From Lepraria neglecta (Eukaryota > Ascomycota > Lecanoromycetes > Lecanorales > Stereocaulaceae), in contig CM065648.1 of the NCBI GenBank assembly GCA_033220425.1, positions 434,001-498,000 on the forward strand: 64,000 nucleotides of DNA. Reading direction: 5' to 3'. The notes below the pieces were generated by a model, which searched no databases, was not told where the DNA came from, and worked only from the letters and a program-made list of their open reading frames with translations. The position numbers were made by a program, and so were the translations under genes. Of this stretch, positions 9,242 to 20,675 are shown piece by piece (the first letter of the stretch is position 1; the number at the start of each line of letters is the position of its first letter).

Positions 9242-11267
9242 CTATGTAAACGTATAAGCAGGAAACGTCCGTTTCTGAGGGGACAAGGAGAGATGCTGAT
9301 ATGGATTGCTGTGGGGGTCGTAATACAAGCCTTCTACGTGGCCGTCTTCTCTTCGGAGCGAGACGTAGTAGAAGCCGCTGATTGTGAGGGCGGTTTGGGC
9401 GTCGGAGGGGGTGACGAAGCATTTCTCTGGTGCTGGGATTAGACGCTATACATTTTAGGGGAGGACGAGGATGACCACCAACCTTTCCACCTCATTAGGA
9501 TCCATTTCTGCATCAACTCTTTTTCCAGCCACTCTTTGCTCAGCAAATTCCGTACCATAGCCTCGCCATCGCCTAAATCCTTAAACGGTGGCAGTTTCCG
9601 CCAGTACATCCCATCCACCCTAGTACCGGCCTGAAAGCTCTTCGTCTCCAGAGTAAACGTATTGAAGTCGATTATCTCGCCTTCGAGAAAGGTTGTTATG
9701 CTAGACACTTTCGTTGGCGAAGATTTGTCAGGCACGTTGAAGGCCTCCATCGTGCCAGAAAGGGTCATGGTGGAATAGTCGATGCTGTGAATCGTGACTT
9801 TGACAGGCCAACGCTCTTCCTCCAGCAGAGACGAGTCATCAAGTATTTGACGTGAGGGCGAGGTCGGCCGAGGGGATACGGAACCGAAGTGCGGGTTTCT
9901 AGTTCTTGCTCGGTATATGGATGGTGGCATGAGAGGGGTGTAGCTAGGGAGGGATGTTGAGAGGCTGGCTCCGTGCTGCGTTCCGAGAAGAACGCCGCCA
10001 ATTTGCAGCCAGGAACTTTCGGGTGGAGGTGGTACGATCTGTGTGTTCACTAGGAAATCTTGACGGTTTTCCGGACATAATTCTTCTGGATTGAAGCCGC
10101 CTTCTTCTGCCGTCTCTTGGCCTTCCTGGTCAGACTCGCAAAGGCGTAGTTGCCCTAGATATTTGATAGCATCGTCAATCCGCCTCTTGTCGCTGGCCGG
10201 ACACGGAGAAGGCGTTTGCCAGTATCGTCGTCTTCGGTTCTCACCTGGAGGTACAAGGCCGTGTCTCTGTTGCCTCAGTTGCTCCTCCAAGTAATTGCGA
10301 TGTTGCTGATGTTCGGCAAGGAGGTCTCGCTGCTGTTGCATCTCTTGTCGCACTGCAGCTTCCCGATTCATCTGCCGTCGTTGGCTAGGGGAGATGTTCG
10401 AATTCGAGTGCTCATTCGTTCGTGCTGAGCTTCCTCGATCCCGATCATCGCCTCTCTCTCTGTCAAGTATGTACCTTTGCAGCTCATTTCTTGAGCGGGC
10501 CGAAAATGTTGGATTACGCCTAACAGCTTGCAACAAGGCCGTGGTTCTCAGTGAGGACTCAGCCACCGTAGGAGCTCCATTCTCAGCGAAATGGGATTCG
10601 TCTTGGGACGCGGCTTCACGCGTTATGGGATCGGCAGGTACAAGATCACGCCATTCCAGTTGCGTTGCATCTCTCAAGCGCCTGAGTCTTATTCGGTCCC
10701 GTAAGTGCTCGTTACTTCTCAACAGCCGTTCGTCCAACAGCGCGGCCGAAGATTGCGAGCTACTGTGTCTCTGGCGAGTCGGCTCTTCATCATCTGATGC
10801 ACCTGGTGCCCATCCATGATACTCGTGTCTTGATATTCGTTCTGCATAAGATGGCTCTTGTAGATCTCCTAGCTCTTGTAATTGTGCTGGCTGGTAAAGG
10901 GCGTCAGAGTTAGCTATGATTTGGTCTCGGCCGACAACGGAAAAGCCTATTGACTCACGGTATACACTCGGGGCTCCACCATTGCATCCACTGCCCTTCG
11001 CATCCTCCTTCTTCGATCACTAGGATCATCATAGTGACTGGAGTCTTGTTCGTCCGGTAGCTCCGTCCGTAGTAGAAAGCTGATGTTTTCGTCATTGGCC
11101 TCTTCGGCTTGGGTGATTAGAGTTGCAGCAAGATCGGGGACCGGCTGCTCCAGATAAGGGCTGAATACTGTGCTATCAGGGGCCTGGGGAGACTGTTCCT
11201 GTCAAGACTGGTCAGTACTGGGATGTGGAGAACGCCCCCCACCTTGGCGTACCGTTGCTTCCGGCAT
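9242..11267 (-). CDS. GID4/Vid24-family substrate receptor of the GID/CTLH E3 ligase
   Basis: Four exons read on the minus strand (11267-11253, 11198-10959, 10890-9483, 9432-9242) give 617 aa. The first coding exon is only 15 nt (MPEAT). The C-terminal 200 or so residues form the Vid24 beta-barrel: WLQIGGVLLG, EGEIIDFNTFTLET, YWRKLPPF, WILMRWK and, across the last 50-nt intron, APEKCFVTPS, LTISGFYYVSL, GHVEGLYYDPHSNPYQHL and FPAY. That last exon is essential; without splicing the protein ends early in a Ser run. GID4-type receptors recognise N-terminal Pro or similar degrons and bring gluconeogenic enzymes to the GID ubiquitin ligase. The 380-residue N-terminal extension, rich in Arg, Gln and acidic residues with a likely coiled coil around RQEMQQQRDLLAEHQQ, is much longer than in yeast Gid4, so a paralogue role (Gid10/11-like) is possible. 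Confidence 0.8.
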
Positions 11268-12195
11268 GATGATTGAGGCGCCGTTGGATCGAAGGTGTAA
11301 ATGATTGGGACTTATGATGGCGTTTTGTTATGTATCTCAGCGAGTCACCGGTCTTGGGGTTGTGCCATGGCTGTGGCGGTGATGCTGGTCAGCTGAAGGA
11401 CAAAGGCAATCCGTTTGATCCCTATCTGCGGAGCCCTGAAGCGGCCGCCCGGCTGAGCTGCGAGCGGAAGGAACAATCGACCACCACTTTCCTTGACAAT
11501 GCAATTGTTTAGAACCTTTGTGTCTTATAATCCAACAAGACGGGTCTACACAAGGTCCTACTTCTATTTCATTGGTACAGTCTTATACAACGATACCTTC
11601 TACATACAGTACTGTTGTATCTTGCGATCATGAATAAGGGTTCTTCTATCGGGAGCAGCTCCCAAAGGGCCGCGGCAAACGTCCTCGCTCGCGAATGGGC
11701 TGTATTGCTACAACTGCTTTACCCTCTACTCTAAGCAAACCAAGCTATTGGCCTATGTCGTCAACTCGATCTATCCCAACGGACACTGACAACCCCAACT
11801 CCAATGAACAGCATTAAAGCGTCCATCTGGACCCTGGATGACGCAAATGTCGATCTGTCTGCTGTCAAAGACTCGAGATCGAGGAGAATCTGACTCCTGT
11901 TTCTCGACTTCTCGATCGGATCACGCACCCCACGTCCTCGATTTTGGATTGCATTGTTAGGTTTAGTCATGAGACTTCACTAAATATACATACTCGTCAA
12001 GCCACCGACAACGCACCTTGCAGACTCATCAGACCAGTCTTCCAATAGCGTGGGAGGCAGCCCAAAGTATCTGGCCGCACCACTCATAACTCTCTGATCC
12101 AGCGCATGCCATTGCATGCCCACTCTTCTTCTTATCCTGTCCTCTATCCAGGCTGTATTCTCCTGACACTTTCATATTGATTGCCTTGGTCTCCT
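11268..12195. other. Intergenic, divergent promoter region
   Basis: About 0.9 kb between the divergently transcribed GID4-family and galactonate dehydratase genes. Both promoters must lie here. I see no open frame with codon bias or family motifs and no clear repeat. Confidence 0.5.
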
Positions 12196-12198
12196 ATG

Positions 12199-13513
12199 AT
12201 GCCAAAGATTAAAACCATTGAGTATTTCCGCGTCCTGCCTCGTTGGCTCTTTGTCAAAGTCTGCGATGAGCAGGGTGAACATGGCTGGGGCGAAGCTACG
12301 CTCGAAGGTCATACACAAGCTGTTGAAGGCTGTCTTGATGCCTTGAGACAGCGCTTTGTCGGCTATGAGGCCGAGTAATGATGCCCACCTTCTACCCATA
12401 GTGCCTAACGTGACTGATACACAATTTCAAACAGCGACATCGAGCACCTATGGCAGACAGCGTACGTACTGCTCTGCTACATACAACCTATTACTTGCTG
12501 ACTCCTTCAGGTACCGTCTTGGCTTCTATAGAGGTGGTCCCGTCCTAATGTCCGCTCTTGCAGGCATCGATATCGCACTGTGGGACCTCAAAGCCCGCCG
12601 CCTACACGTTCCCCTCTACCAATTATTTGGCGGTAAAGTGCGCCACAAAGTTAAAGTCTACGCCTGGATCGGAGGCGATAGGCCGCGGGACGTTGAAGCG
12701 GCAGCCAAAGAGCGTCATGCGCAGGGATTTCGGGCTATAAAGATGAATGCGACAGGAGACGTGGATTGGCTTGACTCCCCAAGAGCATTGGAAGCCAGTG
12801 TTGAGAGACTGAAAACAGTCAAAGCACTAGGAATGGATGCTGGGCTTGACTTTCATGGTCGCATACACAAGCCAATGAGCAAGCAGTTGGCCAGGGCTCT
12901 CGAACCACACCATCCGCTTTTCATCGAAGAACCGCTACTCTCCGAACATCCGGAAGGAATCAAACAGCTCTCCCTCCTGACTACAATCCCCATTGCCCTC
13001 GGCGAGCGCCTCTACAGTCGATGGGATGTAAAACGCTTCCTTCATGACACCTCTGTTGATATACTCCAGCCAGATGCAAGTATCGAAACCACCGTGTATT
13101 TCGCACTCGACTTAATAACCATTATGCAGATCTCGCATTGCGGCGGTATATCTGAGCTACGAAGGATTGCCGCCATGGCTGAAGCCTATGATGTAGCTAT
13201 CGCGCCGCATTGTCCTCTTGGACCTATCGCACTGGCGGCCTGTATGCAGTTCGCAATGGCTACACCGAATTTTGCCATACAGGAGATGAGCCTTGGCATT
13301 CACTACAATGTCGAGGCGGGCGATTACGATATCAACAACTATGTCAAGGACAAGAGCGTCTGGAAAGTGACAAACGGATACGTGGAAGGCCCTCAGGGTG
13401 TGGGATTGGGAATCGAAGTCGATGAAGAAGAGGTTAGGCAGGTGGCAAAGACAGCCCCACCATGGGCTTTGAAAGGCTTCATAGGGCCAGATGGAAGTAT
13501 TCGAGAATGGTAG
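12199..13513 (+). CDS. Galactonate dehydratase, DgoD-like (enolase superfamily)
   Basis: Four exons (12199-12374, 12435-12461, 12511-13075, 13130-13513) give 383 aa, close to the 382 aa of bacterial DgoD. An in-frame ATG three bases earlier is equally possible. Motifs follow the mandelate-racemase pattern: DFHGRIHKP, FIEEPLL, GERLYSR, ILQPD-ISHCGGISE, AEAYDVAIAPHCPLGPIALAAC and MGIHYN. The first Asp/His pair, Glu residues and later His are those used to bind Mg2+ and remove water from the sugar acid. Intron 3 (13076-13129, 54 nt) starts GCAAGT and ends ATGCAG; it is a multiple of three without stops, so unspliced reading adds 18 residues in the middle of ILQPDISHCGG. Intron 2 has a CTGAC branch. 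The protein is markedly more like bacterial DgoD than like the fungal L-galactonate enzyme I remember, which suggests ancient transfer. Confidence 0.82.
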
Positions 13514-13787
13514 GGAAGCCATGTAGGTCTATAATCCCAAAAACAACATATGGCTTCAATCCCTTCCAGCTTTCTTGCGGTTCTCTCATCTCATATTCTT
13601 CTGCAAGACTATTTCAGGCTCAAGTGGAGCGCCAAAATGGGTTCATGGCACTGACGCTCGCTTGAACGCTTCATTATTTGTCGCGATGATCGAGCCTCAT
13701 CCATATGTATATCTATTCGCTATGTTCATTTCATCATTCGATACTATACAGTACCGTCCACAGACCCTACGATCTCGGCGCCTCATA

Positions 13788-14725
13788 CTAGCTAGCCTCA
13801 ACAGGCCGCACCAAATCACTACAATTGGCATCCAGAGCACGAGCCAGTGTTGTGTTACAAGCGGAATCTGTCCCATTCCCGCCCGGCAGCGACAAACCAG
13901 GCGGTACGCCATCCCACCAATGAACTAACGGCGTCGGCCCTAGTGTGCGACTCATACGCTTTACCGCATTGCCAATATGTTCTGCCCTCTCTTCGAGCTT
14001 GCCCCTCGATTCACTACCAGCCGCTTGTTTCTCCGCGGCAAACCTCGTATACTTTTCTAATGTGCCTCCAATATGCGGATCGTAATCGCCAGGGTTGAAG
14101 GCGGAATAATCGACGATTTCGGGGTTCCAGAGTAGGAGGTTGAAGAATGTGGTGCTTGTGGCTTCGGGGCGCAAATACAACATAAGTCAGCCCCTCTCTC
14201 TCTCTCGCCCACTCTCATTGCAAACACAGGGCTGAATTGGGACTCACGAAATCCACCTGCAAAATCAGCATCAACTCTCGGATCCCCCAAAAAGTTCTCC
14301 GTATTCGCAATCCCCGCTGTCACGAAACCCCCCTCCCTCGCCACTCCAACGCACTTGTTCATCACGCACTCTGCCATCTCACCGATCTGTTTCGGTATGA
14401 ACAATACTGAGTCCAGCTTATCTGCCGACCGGCCTGCGGTTTCGAATTTCATTGCGCATGTGCCTGCGAGATCTACCCTTCAGCAGGGCTAACCTGGAGA
14501 CGTAGGGAGGGAGAAGAGGGGCTCACCATGTGATACAGTTAACGGTAGCCCGTAGGGCGTTCCGGGCGGGACATGGGTTTTGAATTTCTTTGGCTTGTCG
14601 ATGAGGGGGAGGAGCGAGAATGCTTGGATGCAGTCGAGGTCGGAGATGGGATTGCGGGAGAAGTAGGGGGAGCAGAAGTGGATGTCGCTGAAGCTATTGT
14701 TTAAGGGGGCGAGGGTGGTGTTCAT
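13788..14725 (-). CDS. Hypothetical protein, three exons
   Basis: Exons 14725-14527, 14463-14248 and 14161-13788 give 262 aa and keep frame across both introns (63 and 86 nt, GTGAGC...CGCAG and GTGAGT...CGAAG). The product starts MNTTLAPLNNSFSDIHFC and contains GTCAMKFETAGRSADKLD, FVTAGIANTENFLGDPRVD, NLLLWNPEIVDYSAFNPGDYDP and a Cys-containing tail near NGTDSACNTTL. I recognise no family. No signal peptide is visible at this start, and the codon six positions upstream in frame is a stop, so an upstream extension would need another exon. A TATATAAG box lies about 100 bp upstream (own entry). Introns plus conserved-looking composition argue for a real gene. Confidence 0.6.
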
Positions 14726-14821
14726 GTTGTCAGCCAAACACTATCTTTCACTGATATGCCGCTGATAGGTCACCGTTCTAGCAAGATGTGACGATCAAAA
14801 GATTGTTCGTGCTTGAAGAAG

Positions 14822-14831
14822 ACTTATATAC
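14822..14831 (-). promoter_or_regulatory. TATA box of the hypothetical gene
   Basis: Minus strand reads GTGTATATAAGTC. It sits about 100 bp upstream of the ATG at 14725, which leaves about 70 nt of leader after a start site some 30 bp downstream of the box. This supports the chosen translation start. Confidence 0.45.
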
Positions 14832-15332
14832 ACAGCCACATTCAGCGCACGCACATCCGGCGGCTGTAGCCGAAAGTTGCTATGATCGCTTTCGTTGATG
14901 CGAGTTGCGCGTTGTAGAACATTTTGCTATGCCAAGCGCCTGCTAAGACATGTGTTTGAAACGGCGGTCTGTCTGCCACAACAGCGGTTATAGCCGGTCA
15001 TGACAACGGCGGTAGCGTTTCTATCATTGCGCAAAATTGTCGAAGATGAGTCCGCTGCTTTGAGCCTCTTAATCTGCATACGCCTTCGACAGGAGGTTAA
15101 GATTAAGTTCACTACTTGGTGCTTCTCGCAAGGCTCCAGTCAGCCTTGCCACGCTAGTCAAGTATGCATGCAGTCAGCTTTGCCGCTATACCGTGAAGGA
15201 TGAAGGATTCCCGCCCAGGATCTCAGTACTCCTTCCGCGTTGATGCCTAGACCTTACATTAGCACTACCTCATATACATTCAAAGAGCATGTCAACCTTC
15301 TGTGAAGTTCATCAGCTGGTTTCTCCGGAAAC
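14832..15332. other. Intergenic between divergent genes
   Basis: Promoter side of both the hypothetical gene and the 2EXR-type gene. No ORF with recognisable content and no repeat stands out. Confidence 0.45.
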
Positions 15333-16157
15333 ATGACGACGCAAACGACCTTTCGCTTCCTAGACTTAGCAAGAGAACTCCGCGACCGCATCTACGACGC
15401 AGTTCTCTCATCAGACACTCTCACCCAGCCCCCAAAATCACCCCAGGAAGCTGGCGACAGATGGTGCGAAGAGTCTCGCCTAGGTCGTTTCCGAGGCATC
15501 ATGCACTCTACCGCCCCCATCACATACACCTGTTCCGGCCTACTGCAAAGCAATCGCCAAATATCTCGTGAATTGCAAGAAGCCATAGAATGGAATGGCG
15601 GCGTGGAATATCATCTAGACATAATGGTCGCAGAAGCCTCCCTCTGGCCCACTTGGCTCGCTCTACCCGCTCCGGTGAAGTATGCCAGAAAGATAACGGT
15701 CGATTTCCGCAACTGCAGCCGTACGTACGGCATTAGGTGGGTAGGAAACGGTGGCCCTGGACGCGTGGTGCAGAATCTACTCCGGCTTCTCGGCCAGTTC
15801 GTTGCCAGCGGTCCGAGATTCTTGGGTAGCAGGAACGGCGTCCCGGGAGCGTCGATGCCGGAACTGCGTCTTGAAGTGCTGGAAATTCATCTTGTGAGAA
15901 TGCCTGATGATGCTAAGCCGGTTGTTGAGGAGGATTTTGGACTGGATCCGGAGGAGGAAGCGGAGTTCCGACTTCAACAGAGGCTTTCCAACCTGGTTGG
16001 GAGTGGGCTTTTGTTTGGGAAGGTGGGCGTTGTGAGGTTGAGGTGGGAGGATGGGGAGAGGGAGTGGCAGGTCGAGGATAGAAATGAGGTGGACAAGGCG
16101 GCTACGGGTAGGTTGTGGGCGCCGTATGGGTGGGTGCCAGGGGAGGAATTTACGTGA
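15333..16157 (+). CDS. 2EXR/DUF7730-type protein
   Basis: A single exon of 274 aa beginning MTTQTTFRFLDLARELRDRIYDAVLSS. This opening, FxFLDLxxELRxxIY, is the signature of a large fungal family of F-box-like proteins (2EXR / DUF7730) whose function is mostly unknown; a role as adaptor in ubiquitin ligases is only guessed. The middle has the common KYARKITVDFRNCS segment and a C-terminal block GLLFGKVGVVRLRWEDG. The frame is intact from a good ATG to the stop. A shorter degenerate copy of its C-terminal block lies 250 bp downstream. Confidence 0.72.
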   Translation: MTTQTTFRFLDLARELRDRIYDAVLSSDTLTQPPKSPQEAGDRWCEESRLGRFRGIMHSTAPITYTCSGLLQSNRQISRELQEAIEWNGGVEYHLDIMVAEASLWPTWLALPAPVKYARKITVDFRNCSRTYGIRWVGNGGPGRVVQNLLRLLGQFVASGPRFLGSRNGVPGASMPELRLEVLEIHLVRMPDDAKPVVEEDFGLDPEEEAEFRLQQRLSNLVGSGLLFGKVGVVRLRWEDGEREWQVEDRNEVDKAATGRLWAPYGWVPGEEFT

Positions 16158-16411
16158 GAGATGTTAAGTCGGCTACGTTTAATCGGAGCTTGAGGTATTG
16201 GAAGTTAATTTCTCTGAATGCGTGGGAAATGTAGACCGTACGTTTGGTATAAGGTAGTCATCAACTGCTTTGGGACCAAATGCAATGCCTTGACAATTAG
16301 CTCCGACTCCGGTTCTAGTGATTGTAATTGCTTCTCGAGTGCTACGTATATGAGGAGATTAGAGCGTGTTTGGGCCTGTACTATCATATCAGTTAGATTG
16401 TTGACGGTGCA

Positions 16412-16560
16412 TTGTTGTTTGGGAGGGTGGGACTACTTAGAATGAGGCGTGATACTAGAGTGCAAGAGTGGTACAGTGAGGGCCGAGATGTCAGGTTAGC
16501 AGCGGCGCGGAGTTGGGCGGGACATGCCTGGCAAACGGCTCACAAGAAAGCACAGGGAGA
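16412..16560 (+). pseudogene. Fragment duplicated from the 2EXR gene C-terminus
   Basis: Reading 16412 onward gives LFGRVGLLRMRRDTRVQEW, then YSEGRDVRLAAARSWAGHAW. This aligns end to end with LFGKVGVVRLRWEDGEREW and QVEDRNEVDKAATGRLWAP at the end of the intact neighbour, with about one-third identity. Nothing like the N-terminal two thirds is present. It is therefore the remnant of a tandem partner or a partial duplication, and is unlikely to be expressed as a protein. Confidence 0.55.
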
Positions 16561-16865
16561 AGATAGCCTAAGAATTAGTACTGTTAGTGTGAGTACTGGA
16601 CTTGGCTTAAATATTGAAAAGCCATGCATAATCTCCATTAGTACTCGCAATCAATGGGGCCTGAAGACCGTATTTCTGAAGAATGTTATTATCGACGGTT
16701 GGTCGCTTGGTTTGATGAACTGGAATACGCTCAGTATTGTCTTTTCGCGCATGCAACAGCTGGCAGCCACACCACGCTCTATGGTCCAACGGCTTTCTCT
16801 TCTCCAGAAACGATAAACATATCCCCATTCACCTCGGGAGGCCTTTCGGTCCAATAAACAAGTCC

Positions 16866-18279
16866 TATGCTGCACCGTTGTTCATCTTCAAGCGCAAAAA
16901 TAATGCTTGACGACCAAGGCTGATTTTGAAACAAACATCCATGAAATGGGGTGAGAATCCGTTAGGAAACTATTACGAACGTCGTCGATGTCCGATAGGA
17001 AATCCTCCGACTCGCGGACCTTGTCGTCTTGATAAGAGCCCAAATGCCACACCTCAATCTACTGCAACACGCCTCCTTTTAGGTTCGCGAATATTTCGTA
17101 CCAAGAGCCATGGTATCTAGGATGCCAAAATTGAATATCTCTCAATGAGAGGGATTTCAAAGTGTTTCTATGGCGTTGCAGTAATCCAGTGAGCTCCCGG
17201 CGGGGGACAAAGAAGCGACCGAGTTTTAGGGACTTGAGATCCGGCCATGTGATATCTTGGAAAGTATTTTCGATACTGGGAAGCCAGGTTGGGAGGCCTT
17301 TGTACCAATCTATATGCCATCTATACATTGATTAAAAAAGACTCTCAAGCTTGGTCATGGTTCGTAGAAAGTCTGCGCAATTCCCTCTCTTAATGACGTC
17401 AAAGGCCTTCCACATATCAGACACGCGGTAAGAGAAGCGCAACATTCTTACGTCTGTGACGAGGTTCTGCGCAAGCATGCCGGTGTCAGGGTCAAGGGAG
17501 CCGAAGACGATGACATCACAATCTTGGGAAATGTCTGCTATGTCGATCTGAGTTCCTGACTGGTGTTATTTCGCCATCTTTAGTATTGTTTCTGCTTGGT
17601 CCGGATGGAAGACATCTGTATGGTATCCGCAAGAGTTCCATACGTGGGGAAAGAACATACCCCGAGGGCTACAGCAGTCTTTATATCGCCCGCTATGCCT
17701 AGAAAGACGCCATTGTGCCCCAGAAAGTAGCCGCTTTAGACGTGCGAACCGGACAATAGAATTCTGAAGTAGGGCTCCAGCCTTTTCAAGCGCTACCGGG
17801 ACTCTGTAGACCGTCTTGTACTTTGAATAACAATCGTCGGCATCGATATCAAGGGATTCATTGTCCTCTGGACTCTCCAGAACACGCCGTCCATAAGTGC
17901 CGGGAGAGTATGGCCTGCAACCTGTTTCCTGACACGATTCAAGCCACTCATCGAATTTGGTACGATCCATGAACGGCTCTGGGTATCCGTTGGGAATGAT
18001 ACGAAGGTCACGAACAGATTTGGTACGATGTATGCTGTAAGATGGCTTCCATTTTGGCAAGGCTAGTTTCGGTAAATGACAGCAGAACTTCCTTGAAGAG
18101 GTATACCGACGCCACGGTTGACATGATTTGGTTGCATAGTCGTGACGCCTTGAGGGCTGATGTGTACACCTAAGCCAAGATGCTGCGGTTTGGCTAAACC
18201 CTGGGCTTGTGCGGGCGAATCCAGATGAAGAGTACGGGAAATGAGTGATTGTTGAGAACTCAGTTTCGTAATGACACAA
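16866..18279 (-). pseudogene. Decayed F-box-like gene, family A copy 1
   Basis: Homologous to the next copy (18.6-20.0 kb). On the minus strand it runs from LKASRLCNQIMSTVASVYLFKEV through VRDLRIIPNGYPEPFMD, QIDIADISQDCDVIVFGSLDPD, WYKGLPTWLPSIENTFQDITW and LTGLLQRHRNTLKSLSLRDI to IEVWHLGSYQDDKV. The frame is broken near 18035, where homology changes frame, and in-frame stops fall at about 17566 and 17058. The pattern of an N-terminal F-box-like segment plus LRR-type C-terminal segments is typical of expanded fungal families. With three breaks it is very probably not expressed as a full protein. Possible C-terminal continuation lies at 16.6-16.9 kb in another frame. Confidence 0.62.
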
Positions 18280-18597
18280 GGAAGAAATTGAGTGGCGAGA
18301 GCTCCAGGTCCTACGAATCTTACAAGCCTGATGTCACTTGTTTAGGAGTGTAATATATGTGGAGACGAGGTTTGACGCATGCGTTGAGACTTTGTGTTTA
18401 ATATCTCAATTTCTGGTGGAACCGCCTCAGATGTATGAATACAGTGATGTCTCATCCCCTGTAGCCTATAGGAATCACAACCGAGTGAGCCCGTTATGTG
18501 CCAGTCTGTGTGGCTGGCTCTCTCGTTGTTAGTCATCTATGTGCTCGACAGCAACTGCTTCAATTTAATACCATTCCAAAGAGCTTGCCTTCGTAGG

Positions 18598-19967
18598 TCA
18601 CCGACTTGCTCTGTAAGCCCAGCACTTCCTTTCCTCCTCGCTCATATAACCGGAACATTTGACGGAATTGGAGGCATGCCGCGAATATCCCATCCCTGTC
18701 CAGGGGTCGTTCAAGAATATGATACGGTACAGAGGGTGCCACTTCGGAAGATCTTCCTCGTAGGATTTGTTACAATCACACAACGTAACCTCATAAGGCG
18801 AACCTAGATGCCGGAGCCTGATTTGTTTCAAAGCTCCTCCTTGCAGCTCGGCAAAGACTTCCTGCCAAGAACCGTCAATCATGAAGATGTCGCTCAGAGA
18901 AAGGGCGCATAGGGTGGTATTCTGCCTACGGAATTGGTCTGGTAGTTCACTGCTGAGCACGTACCAGCGGCCAATTTCCAAGGTGATTAGATGGAGCCAG
19001 GTGTTGTTGCCGAAGATGCCCCAAATTGAGGGGTCCAGTTCCGGGGGAGTCGATATGCCGAACATGAGAGTCGTTCAAGTTTGCTCATATGACCCACAAG
19101 CATCGATAATTGACCAGACGTGAGTGACCAGAGAGCGTGCTGGGAAAAAGATAGTCAAGAGAAAGGTCAAAGTTGACAATATTGGCAAAAGAATTGCGGA
19201 CTATACCACTGTCCTCTGGGTCTGGTATGGCCAATATCCGTGTGCCAAAGCCTTGGAATATGGCCGAGGCGTCAATTTGTGCTCCTGATTGGGGGCAGCT
19301 CCGCTCTAACGCCCTCAGCACCATCAACGCTTGATCTGTTTCGAACACATTACGGCTTTGCGGTAAGCTTCTATTTCAGTGCAATGTGCTTGTTCTCGCA
19401 AGGAAGTTTGGTGGATAACTGGTCGGGGTTGCAGAAATGGCGATGAGTGCCCGGCACCAACCCCTTGAGGTGAGGGAAACGACCAATGGCAGTCTCTAAC
19501 ATAACTTCCGCCCTCGTAAGAAAAAGACCTTGATGTCTATTAATTTCAACGTATTCCGCATAGACATCGTCAAAGTAGTGTGGGACGAATCCCCACCTCG
19601 CCGTCAATTCAGTGTAATTTCCCCTATCACTCTGTCCAATGTCCAGGTTCCTCGCTGGCTCTGTGCCAGTAATCCACGATTCGAAGTCAAGCTGGTTGAG
19701 CAAGAAGCCAGCGATCCCCTTGGGCAGGATATTGAGCTCACGGACGTGCTTGTGGTAGATAGGGCGTTGTGCAATTGTCGCCATCTCTTCATGACTAGCT
19801 TCAGTAAACTCTAAGCGTATCTCTTCGAAGAGGTACTCCGTAGAGACGGTCTTGAGCTTGTGATTGCATAGTCGCAATGATTTGAGTGCAGTAATGGTTC
19901 TCCGATCTTTAACCTCAGCTAATTTCGACAGGATGATGCGAAGTACCTCTGTTGGTGTCTTATCCAT
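18598..19967 (-). pseudogene. Decayed F-box-like gene, family A copy 2
   Basis: The first 198 codons (19967-19371) look healthy: MDKTPTEVLRIILSKLAEVK, then LKSLRLCNHKLKTVSTEYLF, HVRELNILPKG and RFPHLKGLVPGTHRHFC. The frame then stops, and recognisable continuation occurs in other frames: ETDQALMVLRALERSCPQSG (19340-19280), DYLFPSTL, LSMLVGHMSKLERLS and FGISTPPELDPSIWGIFGNN with CALSLSDI to 18598. I found no GT-AG intron set that joins all these pieces, so two or three frameshifts are likelier than splicing. The 198-residue N-terminal piece could still be translated. Confidence 0.6.
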
Positions 19968-20675
19968 GTTTATATCCGAAGGATATCAGCCGCTACAATG
20001 CTCGCAATGAACGTGTGGATGAAGTGTGATTGTTGAATGTTGAGGGCAAGTGAGGTGGGGGAAGCTCACGCTAGGTGGGTGTTGTTCTGATGTGAAGTGA
20101 ATCCGCGTCGGGAAGTAGCTTTGCCCTCTGTCTTTAGAAGTGGAAACTCCCTGCCATATTCGTCTTCCGTTGCACTAGTGGCATATGTTTTGAAACTATC
20201 CCAGTAGCGTACTTTTGGGGTTCATAGTCGTGGTTTTGGCAGCAAGATCACTCAACGCAGCATTCATAACATGCTTTAAAAATAAATGTTAGAGTTCTTC
20301 GGATGCCTGTGAGTGATATCTAGGAACAGTTTTCAAGGGTTTCTACGGTTTATTGTTATTGCGCAGCTTGAAAGTCACAGAAGTTTGAGGACGTTCGATA
20401 TCAAATTGACTGGGGGCAGACCCTTTCACTTGGTCGGATTTGTAACATCTTGGAGCACTAATTTTGCCCTTCGAGCGGTATTTGGTATGCGTTTTGTGAT
20501 AGTTCTGCGCTCAGTTATTGGCGATACTATCGCCTTTCGTACTTCATGAGATCGATCTTTTCAACTATTATCCTCTGTACGGCTGATAGCCTCTAATCAG
20601 GGGCTGCCGAGGTTTAGCCGGCTAATTTGCAACTTAAGTACTCAAAAACGACTAGAAAGCGTCCAAATACTCAGA
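19968..20675. other. Intergenic
   Basis: No coding signal recognised. A TTAA tetramer at about 20634 lies just before the PiggyBac fragment; TTAA is the insertion target of that superfamily, but no terminal inverted repeat was identified. Confidence 0.35.
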
